Shown here: positions 7,227-16,056 of the stretch, piece after piece
Position numbering within the stretch: position 1 is the first letter of the stretch
Layout of the letters: each line of letters starts with the position of its first letter
NCBI GenBank assembly: GCA_023382655.1
Contig: JAHDWK010000033.1
Span: 1-64,000 of the forward strand
Length of the DNA: 64,000 bases
Direction: 5' to 3'
Origin: Anaerolineae bacterium
GTDB lineage: Bacteria > Chloroflexota > Anaerolineae > Promineifilales > Promineifilaceae
Notes under the pieces: generated by a model
Told to the model about the DNA's origin: nothing
Databases searched by the model: none
Seen by the model: only the letters and a program-made list of their open reading frames with translations
Translations under genes and position numbers: made by a program

Positions 7227-9392
7227 ATGCGTTTACCATCCTCTCCATTTATTCGTTTGCTCTTTGTCACGCTTGTATTGCTTCTGTGGTTGGCTGCTTG
7301 CCAGCAAGAATCGAATACGGTGCCTCACGTACGGCCACGCGCCAGCAAAACCCCGGCCGAAACCGGTGCATTGGCGGCGGCTGCCCCTACGAGAACAGCA
7401 ACTACACGGGCCACGGCCGTAGCCCTCATCCAAACTGCTACGACCACCGCTCCCCCTGAAGCGCCACCCACACTGACTCCACCTTCTACCCTGGCCGCCT
7501 CACCTGATCCCCTTATCACCCCGGCGTCTTCACCGCCATCACCCTCACCCACGCTCACCCCATCGCCTGGTGACCTGACCATCGCCTCATCCACCGACCG
7601 TCCAGGCGCGCTCATCCGCCTGACGATGAACAGTACCGTAGGCGTCCTATTGGACGAAATCCCCCAGGAATCCCGTGGCCGGGTGGCGACCGATTTGCTG
7701 CAAAACCCGGACGACTACTGGCAAAATCTGGCCCGTCAGCAAATACAACTGACTTACAATCGTTTGCACTTCCGCCCTTTCTTCTATGGAATGCTGAAAG
7801 GTCAACTGCCACTCCCTCCTGATTCTGTCTGGGAAATCAGCTTAAGTGCGGATGGGCCGCGCCGGGCTATGATGGGCGGCCACGACTATGTATTGGTTGA
7901 TTATGCTTTCTCCAGCGTCTTGCTGACTGACGCTGAATCGCCAGGCCAGGCCGAATTCCTGTTAGGCCAGGAGGGCGGGCAATGGACGGAACCGTTTATC
8001 TTGCCCGGCGATCCCCATCTGCTCTTGCAGCGCACCGGTAACACCTGTATCAACGAAAGTGGCTTCCCGCCCAACAGCTATGATTCGGAAAATGTCTCAT
8101 TTTATTACGACTATACCTGTACGGCCGATAGCGCCGGGGCGGCCGGCTGCCACCGGAGCAATCTACCTTCTCTTTCCTGCCTGGAAGCGTTAGGTGCGCG
8201 CGTAGGCATGATCGAGACTGGCATGCAGTTTGAACGGCTGCCCTGGGATGCCGATTTAGCTGACGAAGTGCGGGTGGCGCAGGTATTGCACGTCGGCGCG
8301 CCTGATTTGATCGTGGTTGGTGATGAACTACAGCACAATCGCATCACCTACCAGTACTTTCCCCCCAATTCCTGCGCCGCCCAGGAAGCGTGTATCAACG
8401 GGGATGGCTGGCGGCGGTTGCTGCAATTTGACGCCATGGTGCATAATTTAGGCACAGAACCGTTGAACATCGGCCGGGTCATTCGCAGCAATCCGCTGAA
8501 CACCATGTTCCAATACAACTCCTGCCATGACCATTACCACTTTGCTAACTTTGGCGAATTTCAGTTGGGTACCAACAGCCAGCCAAGCAAACAGGCGTTC
8601 TGCGTGGAAAGCACCAGCCGCTTGAGCAACAATGAACTGTCGCCGCTGACGCACGATTTTACATGTAGTAACCAGGGCATTCAGGCGGGGTGGGTGGATG
8701 AGTACCAGGCCGGGCTGGACTGCCAGTGGATTGACATTACCGACCTGGAATTTGACGGCGAGGCCATGACCATGCCGCTGATCTTCCGCTTTAACCAGAA
8801 TGGCTTTTTGTGCGAGGGCCAGCCGGTGTTGAACGAAAATGGGGAATTGGTGTGGGAGCCAACGGGTGAACGCACCGCCGAAGGGCTGCCCATCAGCCGG
8901 CCGCAGTGTGATTTTGTGGAAGGGTGGGATAGCAATAATGAAGCGGCGCATGAATTGGTCATTCCGGCGGTGGGCAGTTTTGTGACCGCGCCTTGTACTC
9001 AGGGGCAAATTGGCCCGTTGCGCAACTGTGGCTTTAGTTTGCAGCCGCTGCCACCATTGCCCACACCGACGCCGACCGCTGACGAAGCAGCGCAAACGCC
9101 CTTACCCTGTACACCGGGCCAGACGGTGCAACTGAGTTGCACTATTCCGGCCAATGCCCAACCCCAGACGTTGCGCATTTGTGAAACCAGCGCGGCGTTG
9201 GGGGTGGGTACGGCCTGCACCTTTGAGACGGCAATGGTTAACCGGGTGGTAGAGGCAAACGGCCGTGACATCTCCTTCACCTGCCCCTTCCCCCGCGACG
9301 AAAACGAGCCGGGCGGTGACTATGCCTTCTACGTGGCCCCCGTCTTCCCAGAGGATGCCCTGGCGCAAGTGAGCTGCACGGCCGTGCCGTAA
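7227..9392 (+). CDS. Lipoprotein with lysyl-oxidase-like domain
   Basis: The ~721-aa protein begins MRLPSSPFIRLLFVTLVLLLWLAACQ, a lipoprotein signal with Cys in the lipobox, followed by a long Thr/Pro-rich linker. Around residues 350-590 it carries the hallmark of the lysyl oxidase family: RVIRSNPLNTMFQYNSCHDHYHFANFGEF, where CHDHYH corresponds to the copper-binding CHxHYH of animal LOX. Lysyl oxidases are Cu/quinone enzymes that oxidatively deaminate peptidyl lysine to allysine and cross-link extracellular proteins. The expected later conserved part (KQAFCVES...GIQAGWVDEYQAGLDCQWIDIT) is also present. Many Cys suggest an oxidising, extracytoplasmic site. A short Cys-rich C-terminal region (about 620-721) is unrecognised. 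The start was chosen for the signal peptide; the longer upstream frame is an artefact. Confidence 0.82.
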   Translation: MRLPSSPFIRLLFVTLVLLLWLAACQQESNTVPHVRPRASKTPAETGALAAAAPTRTATTRATAVALIQTATTTAPPEAPPTLTPPSTLAASPDPLITPASSPPSPSPTLTPSPGDLTIASSTDRPGALIRLTMNSTVGVLLDEIPQESRGRVATDLLQNPDDYWQNLARQQIQLTYNRLHFRPFFYGMLKGQLPLPPDSVWEISLSADGPRRAMMGGHDYVLVDYAFSSVLLTDAESPGQAEFLLGQEGGQWTEPFILPGDPHLLLQRTGNTCINESGFPPNSYDSENVSFYYDYTCTADSAGAAGCHRSNLPSLSCLEALGARVGMIETGMQFERLPWDADLADEVRVAQVLHVGAPDLIVVGDELQHNRITYQYFPPNSCAAQEACINGDGWRRLLQFDAMVHNLGTEPLNIGRVIRSNPLNTMFQYNSCHDHYHFANFGEFQLGTNSQPSKQAFCVESTSRLSNNELSPLTHDFTCSNQGIQAGWVDEYQAGLDCQWIDITDLEFDGEAMTMPLIFRFNQNGFLCEGQPVLNENGELVWEPTGERTAEGLPISRPQCDFVEGWDSNNEAAHELVIPAVGSFVTAPCTQGQIGPLRNCGFSLQPLPPLPTPTPTADEAAQTPLPCTPGQTVQLSCTIPANAQPQTLRICETSAALGVGTACTFETAMVNRVVEANGRDISFTCPFPRDENEPGGDYAFYVAPVFPEDALAQVSCTAVP

Positions 9393-9452
9393 CCGTAAAC
9401 AGTAATGGGATATTTTGTGTTATGATGCGGCTGCTTTTGCGGAGATGAGACC

Positions 9453-9794
9453 ATGGCAATACAAACAATTTCCACACCAAAACAGTATATTGTGACCGAA
9501 GATGGTAAGCGCACGGGGGTTGTTCTGGATTGGGAAACCTATGAACAATTGCAGGCAGAACAACTGAATGACCCAGACCTGTTACCTAATTTGAGCGAAA
9601 GTGAACTAAAGTTGTTGGCCGAAGGAATGTTAGCCGCTCCATACCAGTCGCGCTTGAATGAACTCTTAAAACGTAATCAGGCCGGAAAAATAAGCAAAAG
9701 TGAGTTGGAGGAATTAGATGATTTATTGGCGCGTGTTGACCAGATGAACATTCTCAAAGCACGCGCCTTATACACCTTACAACAACAAAGCTAG
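9453..9794 (+). CDS. Antitoxin-like partner of HNH nuclease
   Basis: This 113-aa protein opens with IQTISTPKQYIVTEDGKRTGVVLDWETYEQL, a segment resembling Phd/YefM-type prevent-host-death proteins, and ends in a helical segment (ELEELDDLLARVDQMNILKARALYTLQQ). From memory this combination recurs in cyanobacteria and Chloroflexi directly upstream of small HNH nucleases, as here (8 bp gap). A GGAGA Shine-Dalgarno precedes the ATG. By analogy it would bind or restrain the nuclease and autoregulate the pair, but that is inference. A TTATGAT-like -10 lies about 30 bp upstream. Confidence 0.65.
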   Translation: MAIQTISTPKQYIVTEDGKRTGVVLDWETYEQLQAEQLNDPDLLPNLSESELKLLAEGMLAAPYQSRLNELLKRNQAGKISKSELEELDDLLARVDQMNILKARALYTLQQQS

Positions 9795-9801
9795 AGGCAA
9801 A

Positions 9802-10218
9802 TTGGCTGTCCCCAAATCATTACGCGCCACCGTGCGAGAATTGGATAATCATCGCTGCGCTTATTGCCAATCCCCGGAAATCCTGGCCGTTACACCTTTT
9901 GAGATTGACCATATCGTGCCCCAAAAAGCGGGTGGAAAAACGGAGCTAGACAACCTTTGCCTGGCGAGCCCCGAATGTAATCGCCATAAATATGCCCGGC
10001 AAACGGCTGTTGATCCCCAAACCAATCACCAGATAGCTCTCTTTCACCCCCGCCAACAAGCATGGGCTGACCATTTTGTCTGGAATGAACAACATACCCA
10101 TCTCATTGGCCTGACGCCAGCAGGGCGGGCTACTATCAGCGCCCTGAATATGAACCGGCCACGCCTCATCCACCTGCGGCAGCTATGGGTTAAACTTGGC
10201 TACGTGTTGTCTGAGTAA
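9802..10218 (+). CDS. HNH endonuclease
   Basis: This 138-aa protein has a compact HNH fold: two zinc-binding CxxC-type half sites (CAYCQSP, and SPECNRHKY) flank the catalytic FEIDHIVPQKAGGKTELDNLCLA, with the HNH histidine in IDHI, Asn in LDNL and His in NRHK. It begins with TTG (MAVPKSLRATVRELDNHRC). A GAGG Shine-Dalgarno sits just upstream and the stop of the preceding gene is 8 bp away, implying one operon. Such nucleases occur in toxin-antitoxin-like pairs, restriction and homing contexts. No methylase or mobile intron is nearby, so a stand-alone defence or stress nuclease is likely. Confidence 0.85.
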   Translation: MAVPKSLRATVRELDNHRCAYCQSPEILAVTPFEIDHIVPQKAGGKTELDNLCLASPECNRHKYARQTAVDPQTNHQIALFHPRQQAWADHFVWNEQHTHLIGLTPAGRATISALNMNRPRLIHLRQLWVKLGYVLSE

Positions 10219-10223
10219 CTATC

Positions 10224-10919
10224 ATGGCGCTGTATCACTTTGTATGGCTGGGTTCCAAACGCGCCAAAAAGAATGGCGTAGCGGAGAAAGGGTGGCGGCT
10301 GGATATGGCCGCCCGCGCCGGGCTGCCGGTGCCCGGCGGCGGCATTTTGCTGGATAATTTTTACTGGCTGGCGGTGCATGAAGAGGTGATACAAATGGTT
10401 GACGGCCGTCCTCACATCCCCTCCCCCCCCGCCCTCTTTGACCTCCTCTACACGGCCGTGCGTTTCCCCCAACTGGACAAACCCTGCATCATTCGCCCCC
10501 TGTTTACGGACGTAGAAACGGCCGTATCTCCCCAATTTGCCGTCCCTATGGCTGACCCCGTTGCCTTGGCCGCGGCCCTGGGCCAACTCTGGCAGGCCGC
10601 GCCGCCTGATGACACTGGCCGCCACGATTTGCTGATACAGGAGATGGTGGCCATAGCGGTGGAGGGTACGGCCGTGACCACTACCGACCATCTTACCGAT
10701 GCCGTTTCCTATCTGGACAAAGCCATTGACCTGCCTCAGCTATCCGGCTGGCAGCGTCCCGACCCTGCTCTGCCCGGCCATCTGCGCCGCTTGCAGCAGC
10801 TTTTGCGCGGCGTCCGCCGCACCTTTGGCGCAGGGGAATGGCAGGTACACTGGATGGACGACGGCCGTGTCTGCTGGCTGCTGGCTGTTATGTCAGATGC
10901 GGGCGTAGGGCGGGCGTAG
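10224..10919 (+). CDS. PEP-synthase/PPDK ATP-binding-domain-like protein, truncated
   Basis: The 231-aa product resembles the N-terminal nucleotide-binding region of phosphoenolpyruvate synthase and pyruvate phosphate dikinase. KGWRLDMAARAGLPVPGGGILLDNF matches the GGKGANLAEM..GLPVPPGF opening. KPCIIRPLFTDVE, LLIQEMV and a terminal QVHWMDDGRVCWLLAV match the order of the IRSS, VQ-M and IEWA-DG-LYLLQ motifs. The family's catalytic phosphohistidine and PEP domains are absent and key Arg/Gly residues look eroded, so a non-enzymatic or altered function is possible. It starts 5 bp after the HNH stop, suggesting the same operon. The call depends on remote similarity. Confidence 0.55.
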   Translation: MALYHFVWLGSKRAKKNGVAEKGWRLDMAARAGLPVPGGGILLDNFYWLAVHEEVIQMVDGRPHIPSPPALFDLLYTAVRFPQLDKPCIIRPLFTDVETAVSPQFAVPMADPVALAAALGQLWQAAPPDDTGRHDLLIQEMVAIAVEGTAVTTTDHLTDAVSYLDKAIDLPQLSGWQRPDPALPGHLRRLQQLLRGVRRTFGAGEWQVHWMDDGRVCWLLAVMSDAGVGRA

Positions 10920-11048
10920 GGTAAACGACTGTTATATTTGTTCTCCTGTCCGCGACATTGTTGTGTGATGACTGCCCAAACGTGGTGTTGATTGTTCACC
11001 ACACGGCCGTCTCACCATCATCATCCTAAAAATTAAGGAGAGTAAACA

Positions 11049-12668
11049 ATGTCTCGCACAACCGCATTTTTATTAATTGGTTTTGCCGCTACCATGCTCT
11101 TTGGCGTCTTGAGTCTATCTGCCTTGCTGCTTGGTCGCGGTTACTTTGTGGTCACAAAGCCAGAAACCGTGCTGGTTACGCCCATTCCGTTTGTGCCAAA
11201 TCCGGTAACGGCGACCGTGACAATAACCACCACAAGCCCAACGCCTGACGCTACACCGTCTGCCGACCCAACCGGTTCCTCGCCCACAGCGGCCCCGACA
11301 ACCGTGGTGGTATTACCAACCGCAACCAATGTGCCGCCAACGGCCGTGACCGTCCTCACCACCCAGGTGCAGTACGTGATGGCGCTGACAGATGTAAATA
11401 TGCGCAGCGGCCCCGGTACCGGCTATAACGTGCTTGGTTGGGTAGCTGAAGGCCAGCTCGCCAGCGTCACCGGCGTCAGCAGTGACTTTGGCTGGTGGCG
11501 TGTCAAATGCGCCGATGGCTCAACCGGTAGTTGTTGGATTTCCGCCCATACGCAATACACCCAGCCCGCCGCTGCCCCCGTCACCGCCTGCACCAACAGT
11601 GCCGCGCTGGTCAGCGATGTCAGCGTACCGGACGGGACGCAATTTGCGCCCAATACCGGCTTTAACAAGATATGGCGCATCAAAAACACCGGCACTTGCA
11701 CCTGGGATACCAGCTACAAAATCGTCCATGCCGGCGGCCATCTGTTAGGCGCGGTTTCCACCTTTTTCCCGCTGCGGGAAACCGTTCTCCCTGGCCATAC
11801 CCTTGACCTGATCATCAATATGGTCAGCCCGGTTGAGGCGAACACCTACCAGAGTGATTGGAAATTGCAGGATGCGGAAGGCAAATACTTTGGCGTCGGC
11901 CGTAGCAGCAGCCCCTTCTGGGTAAAAATTGTGGTGCCTGCGGCCTCACCTACCACCATCTCTGGCCTCATCTACCAGGACTGGAACCAGAATGGCGTCT
12001 ATGACAACGGCGAAACGCTGATGGGCAGCCGCGAGGTGTGGCTGGTTCCGGGCACAGCCTGCCATGTGCGCCAGGATGCGGTAGCGGTGGCCTTTTCGGG
12101 GGCCGACGGCCGTTACACGTTCAAGGGTAACAACAGTGGCAGCTACTGCGTGGGCCTGGTTGGCGCTAACGGCCTGGATGACGTTGCCAGCGTAGCTCTT
12201 GTCCCCGGACAAGTGCTGACTGACATCAACCTGAAATCGCCCGCGCCCAGCGGCTCTATCACCGGCTTCTTGTGGAATGACTACTGCCTGACCAATGAAA
12301 ACGGCGATGCGCTGGACGGCAACTGTGTGGCCGACGCCAATGGCGATTATCACGCCGATGGCATGATTCAACCGACCGAAGGGTATATTGCCGGTGTGAC
12401 GATGCTGCTGCAAGCGGGGGCGTGTGCCACCGGCAATCCGGTCGCGGTCACGGCCGTGACCGACGTCTCTGGCAAATACTTCTTTGGCAGCCTACAACCA
12501 GGTACCTACTGTGTTTCCATGAATGCCGCTGCCGGGGGTAACGTCGCCATTCTGCTGCCTGGCGATTGGACATTCCCGGCCAGAGGCATCTGGTATCAGG
12601 AAATCACGTTATTAGGAAACGACCATGCCTATCCGGTCAACTTTGGCTGGGATTACCAACTGCGATAA
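11049..12668 (+). CDS. Membrane-anchored SH3b / NBR1-Ig / SdrD-B surface protein
   Basis: The 539-aa protein starts with a signal-anchor (TTAFLLIGFAATMLFGVLSLSALLLG). A Thr/Pro linker follows to about residue 105. A bacterial SH3 domain comes next (VNMRSGPGTGYNVLGWVAEG...WWRVKC, about 110-175). An NBR1-type Ig-like domain follows (SDVSVPDGTQFAPNTGFNKIWRIKNTGTCTW..., about 185-300). Two SdrD-B/collagen-binding-like beta domains finish it (SGLIYQDWNQNGVYDNGE... and ITGFLWNDYCLTNENGD..., about 305-530). SH3b domains bind peptidoglycan or peptides, and SdrD-B repeats are typical stalks of surface adhesins with Ca-binding Asp residues. An AAGGAG Shine-Dalgarno sits 8 nt before ATG. It is probably displayed on the outer face. 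No enzyme domain is present. Confidence 0.85.
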   Translation: MSRTTAFLLIGFAATMLFGVLSLSALLLGRGYFVVTKPETVLVTPIPFVPNPVTATVTITTTSPTPDATPSADPTGSSPTAAPTTVVVLPTATNVPPTAVTVLTTQVQYVMALTDVNMRSGPGTGYNVLGWVAEGQLASVTGVSSDFGWWRVKCADGSTGSCWISAHTQYTQPAAAPVTACTNSAALVSDVSVPDGTQFAPNTGFNKIWRIKNTGTCTWDTSYKIVHAGGHLLGAVSTFFPLRETVLPGHTLDLIINMVSPVEANTYQSDWKLQDAEGKYFGVGRSSSPFWVKIVVPAASPTTISGLIYQDWNQNGVYDNGETLMGSREVWLVPGTACHVRQDAVAVAFSGADGRYTFKGNNSGSYCVGLVGANGLDDVASVALVPGQVLTDINLKSPAPSGSITGFLWNDYCLTNENGDALDGNCVADANGDYHADGMIQPTEGYIAGVTMLLQAGACATGNPVAVTAVTDVSGKYFFGSLQPGTYCVSMNAAAGGNVAILLPGDWTFPARGIWYQEITLLGNDHAYPVNFGWDYQLR

Positions 12669-12675
12669 ATAAGCC

Positions 12676-12708
12676 AGGTGCGACGCACTTCTGAAGCGCG
12701 TCGCACCT
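12676..12708. repeat. Hairpin copy A flanking the two-repeat lipoprotein
   Basis: Arms AGGTGCGACGC (12676-12686) and GCGTCGCACCT (12698-12708) form an 11-bp stem. Nearly the same sequence is repeated at 13832-13870, so the lipoprotein gene lies between two copies of one palindrome. Confidence 0.85.
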
Positions 12709-12725
12709 CCAGGAGATCATCAATC

Positions 12726-13827
12726 GTGAAACAAAAATCACTTTTCTATCTATTCTTTGTGGTCATATTGCTGGCCTTGTCTGCCTGTAATCCGGCAGGC
12801 GTCGCCGAACCCGATAGGGAGACCGGCAGCGAAACGATTACCCCAGACAGCGAAGCAACGACTGACGAGGTTTCTGTGGCCGACTGTGCCACCGCACCCG
12901 GCGGCGCGCACCAACTTGTTGACGCTGCCCAAGGCATTTGTTTCCTGTACCCGGACAACTATGACGTTTTCCAGGGTGAGGATGGCTCTTTGACGCTTTA
13001 TGTGCGCTCGCTACTCAACACAGAAGCACCGCTGGCAACCGTTCGCCTGGAAGCGTTAAACGGCCGTACCATTCAAGAAATCATCCCCGACTATCCGTCT
13101 GATGCTGAGTTGGCCACCATGTCGCTGCTCACCATCAATTTGGGCGGGGAACAGGCAATGGTGTTGGACAACCTGCCTGGTCAGGACATTAACCGACGGG
13201 TCATTGCCATTCATGACGGCCGTCTCGTAGACATCATGGTGGCGCGCATCGGCCCGGATTACGGCCCGGTGGGTGAACAGGCAGAAGCCCTTTACCAGAT
13301 GATGACCACGACTTTCCAGTTTATTGACATTGAGCCGGAAGCGCCGTTAGTAGCCGGCCCGGAATGCCCAGAGGTTGAAGAAGGGATGACCCTTTTCATC
13401 AATGACGTGGATGGATACTGTCTGTTGATACCGGCTGATTACACAGTGGAGATGGGAGATGGGGAAACGGCCGTGTACGTAGATTCCCTGATGAACACTT
13501 CCCACCCGCGTCTTTTCATTACCGTTGAAGATGCCAACGGCCGTTCTCTGAACGACATCACGACCGAGAAAGCCGCCGAGATCGAAGCCATCATGGGTTC
13601 CAGCCCCATGTGGACGTTTGGCCTGATGCTGGATGGTGTGCCCCGCCAACCAGTTTGACCAGGTTCCGGGGCAGGATTTGAGCCGGCAGGTGGTGTTGGT
13701 GCGTGACGGCCGTTTCTATACGCTCACCTTCATCCCCGATGATCCGGAAGCTGGCGAAGTCTATGCCGAAATGCAAACGGTGTATGATATGGTACTGGAC
13801 TCTTTCAACTTTCTCTGGCAAAACTGA
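12726..13827 (+). pseudogene. Two-repeat lipoprotein interrupted by a single-base frameshift
   Basis: A GTG start gives MKQKSLFYLFFVVILLALSACNPAG, a clear lipoprotein signal. The exported part consists of two homologous repeats of about 160 residues, each beginning near a CLLIP/CFLYPDNY motif and ending in LPGQDINRRVIAIHDGRLVDIMV-like segments. The second copy loses frame at a run of four C residues (13641-13644): reading continues to a stop at 13656-13658, while the matching continuation (PANQFDQVPGQDLSRQVVLVRDGRFYTLTF) runs on in the next frame to 13827. Removing one C restores a single ~366-aa protein, so either a recent +1 mutation or an assembly error is involved. The function of the repeats is unknown. 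It lies between two copies of the same hairpin. Confidence 0.8.
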
Positions 13828-13831
13828 TTGG

Positions 13832-13870
13832 GCGAGGTGCGACGCACTTCTGAAGTGCGTCGCACCTCGC
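13832..13870. repeat. Hairpin copy B flanking the two-repeat lipoprotein
   Basis: A 17-bp perfect stem (arms 13832-13848 and 13854-13870, TCTGA loop) begins 4 bp after the restored end of the lipoprotein reading frame. It is the same palindrome as at 12676-12708 but more perfect. There is no T-run. Confidence 0.9.
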
Positions 13871-14091
13871 TGCACCTGGCCGATTTCCGTGCCGATTACC
13901 CCGGCAAGTTGCCGGAAACCCATCGGGTGGACGATCCCCCTATATAAAAAACTATCTGGTACTTTTATCCTGTTCGTGTTATTCTGTGAAGCAGAAATGG
14001 GCGTTTTGCCGTCAGGTATGCCTCGGCTTACTTCCTCTCAGATTATTTCCCATTGATCGGCATACCTGAGCAGAACAAGGGTAATGGATAC

Positions 14092-15999
14092 GTGACAGAC
14101 CCAGGGAACCTGATTGGACAGCAAATCGGTCAGTATCAAGTAATGCAGTTCCTGGCGCGGGGAGGCATGGCCGATGTGTATCTGGCGCTGGATACAGATT
14201 TGCAGCGTCAAGTTGTCCTCAAAGTATTGCTGCCCAACTATGCCCAGGACAGCGGTTTTGTGGAGCGGTTCCGGCGGGAGGCCCAGGCCATGGCCCAACT
14301 GCACCACCCCAACGTGGTACAGGTGTACGCCATCGGCAGCACGGGCAACCGACAGCCCTACATCGCCATGCAATATGTTCCGGAGGGGACGCTGGCCGAA
14401 AAGCTGGCCGATCTGGGTCGCCAGCAGCAAATTCTGACCACGCCGTATGCCCTGGCGCTGGCGCGGCAGGTAGCCGACGCGTTGGCGGCGGCGCACCGCA
14501 AAGGCATTGTCCATCGAGACCTGAAGCCGAGTAATATCTTGCTGGATGTCAATGGTAAGCCGCTGTTGACGGACTTGGGCATTGCCGTAGTGGAGAGCAA
14601 CCCCCGGCTGACGCAAACGAATGTGCTGCTGGGTACACCGCATTACATGTCGCCGGAGCAGGTGAAGGGGGAGCCGGTAGACGGCCGTACCGATCTCTAC
14701 TCCCTGGGCATCATTTTGTACGAATTGTTTGCCGGAATGCGGCCGTTTACGGCCGATGTGCAATGGGGGGTGTTGCACAAACAAATCTACGAAGAAGCAC
14801 GACCATTAAAACTGATTCGCCCCGATTTGCCCCCTGAAGTAGTTGCCATTGTCGAAAGATGTATGCGCAAAGCGCCAGAGGATCGCTATCAGTCGGCGGA
14901 AGAATTGGTAGTGGCTTTGGACCAGGCGTTACAGGTTGCCGGGGCGCCAGGGCAGCAGGCCGTATCGGGCGCGTGGCTCTGGCAGCCGCCGGATACGGGC
15001 AAACTGGTGACGGGCGGCAGCAAAATTGTGCCACCGCCGCCGTCAACGATGGTAAGTGAACCCGTGGCTGATACTCTGGCACAGCCCCGCCGTCGTTGGT
15101 CTTATGCGCTGTTGCTACTGCTCCTATTGCCTGTTTGTGCCTTTGGCAGTTGGCAGGTGTGGTTGCGTACTCAGGCGGTACCATCTGAAACAGTGACGCC
15201 TACGCCGGACACGGCCGTGTCCCAGGTAACGCCCGTCGAGCAAATACCAGTAGTGGATAATCCCCCCACTACCGCGCCGACAAATACGGCCGTACCCGCC
15301 ACCCCTACGCAGACGCCAGAACCAACGGCCGTGACCGGCGAGATTGAACTGGTGCGGCCCGGCGATGAAACTTTTACGCTGGAAGATGAAGTACAGTTTG
15401 CCTGGCGCTGGCCGACGGCGCTGACATCTGATCAATTCTTTACCCTTTATTTTGAGGCGGGCGATGAGGAAATGCGCGCCATGTCGGTGGATAAATCATC
15501 TTCCGGTTCATTATTCCGGTTACAGTTTGTGTTGAATGATATTCTGCAAGCGCCGGGAGTTTATCGTTGGTTTATTCGGTTGGAAGCCGATGATGCCACT
15601 GACCCTTTGTTGGAAAGTGACAGCCGGGAACTGGTGATTGAAGCAGCGGTTGCCGCCACAGGTACGGCATCGGCCACACCCACAACGCCAGCGCCAACCA
15701 GCACGGCTACACGCCGGGCGGCCACGGCCACGCCGCGCCCACCCACGGCCACGGCCGTGCCACCCACCCCGATCCCCCCAACATCCCCGCCGCTACCAAC
15801 CAACACACCAGTGCCGCCGCCACCCCCACCGCCCACTAACACATCGGTGCCGCCGACGGCTCCGCCACCCACTAACACGCCGGTGCCACCTACAGTGCCA
15901 CCGCCCACTGCGCCACCACCCACTGTGCCACCGCCAACGGTGCCGCCACCAACGGTGCCGCCACCGACAGCGCCACCACCGACGGTGCCGCCACCCTGA
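14092..15999 (+). CDS. Ser/Thr protein kinase of the PknB type with extracellular Pro-rich tail
   Basis: The protein is a eukaryotic-like Ser/Thr kinase. The kinase domain spans about residues 10-270: glycine loop FLARGGMADVYLA, catalytic Lys in VVLKVL, HRDLKPSN catalytic loop, DLG metal-binding motif, and activation segment with GTPHYMSPEQ. A cytoplasmic linker leads to one membrane helix (RRWSYALLLLLLLPVCAFG, about 335-355). Outside lies an Ig-like beta region (GEIELVRPGDETFTLEDEVQFAWRW, to about 500), followed by a low-complexity tail of PPPTNTPVPP and PPPTVPPP repeats. GTG 14092 was chosen because AAGGG precedes it; TTG 14053 is an alternative. No PASTA domain is present, so ligand sensing must differ from classical PknB. 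Confidence 0.92.
   Translation: MTDPGNLIGQQIGQYQVMQFLARGGMADVYLALDTDLQRQVVLKVLLPNYAQDSGFVERFRREAQAMAQLHHPNVVQVYAIGSTGNRQPYIAMQYVPEGTLAEKLADLGRQQQILTTPYALALARQVADALAAAHRKGIVHRDLKPSNILLDVNGKPLLTDLGIAVVESNPRLTQTNVLLGTPHYMSPEQVKGEPVDGRTDLYSLGIILYELFAGMRPFTADVQWGVLHKQIYEEARPLKLIRPDLPPEVVAIVERCMRKAPEDRYQSAEELVVALDQALQVAGAPGQQAVSGAWLWQPPDTGKLVTGGSKIVPPPPSTMVSEPVADTLAQPRRRWSYALLLLLLLPVCAFGSWQVWLRTQAVPSETVTPTPDTAVSQVTPVEQIPVVDNPPTTAPTNTAVPATPTQTPEPTAVTGEIELVRPGDETFTLEDEVQFAWRWPTALTSDQFFTLYFEAGDEEMRAMSVDKSSSGSLFRLQFVLNDILQAPGVYRWFIRLEADDATDPLLESDSRELVIEAAVAATGTASATPTTPAPTSTATRRAATATPRPPTATAVPPTPIPPTSPPLPTNTPVPPPPPPPTNTSVPPTAPPPTNTPVPPTVPPPTAPPPTVPPPTVPPPTVPPPTAPPPTVPPP
15770..15999 (+). repeat. Tandem coding repeat encoding PPPT(N)(T)(S)PVPP
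   Basis: The 3' end of the kinase gene consists of short C-rich imperfect tandem units of about 12-30 bp, encoding PPPTNTPVPP and then PPPTVPPPTVPPP. Such repeats expand and contract readily, so copy number may vary between strains. The gene terminates inside the array. Confidence 0.85.
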
Positions 16000-16056
16000 T
16001 CCCCAGTATGTACTTACTGTGGCCGGATTCAAACCGTGCCACCTCTAGGAGGTATC

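Noticed and set aside
15561..15923. Minus-strand Gly/Val-rich frame in the kinase tail
   Set aside because: Complement of a Pro/Thr-coding tandem repeat, not a real gene.
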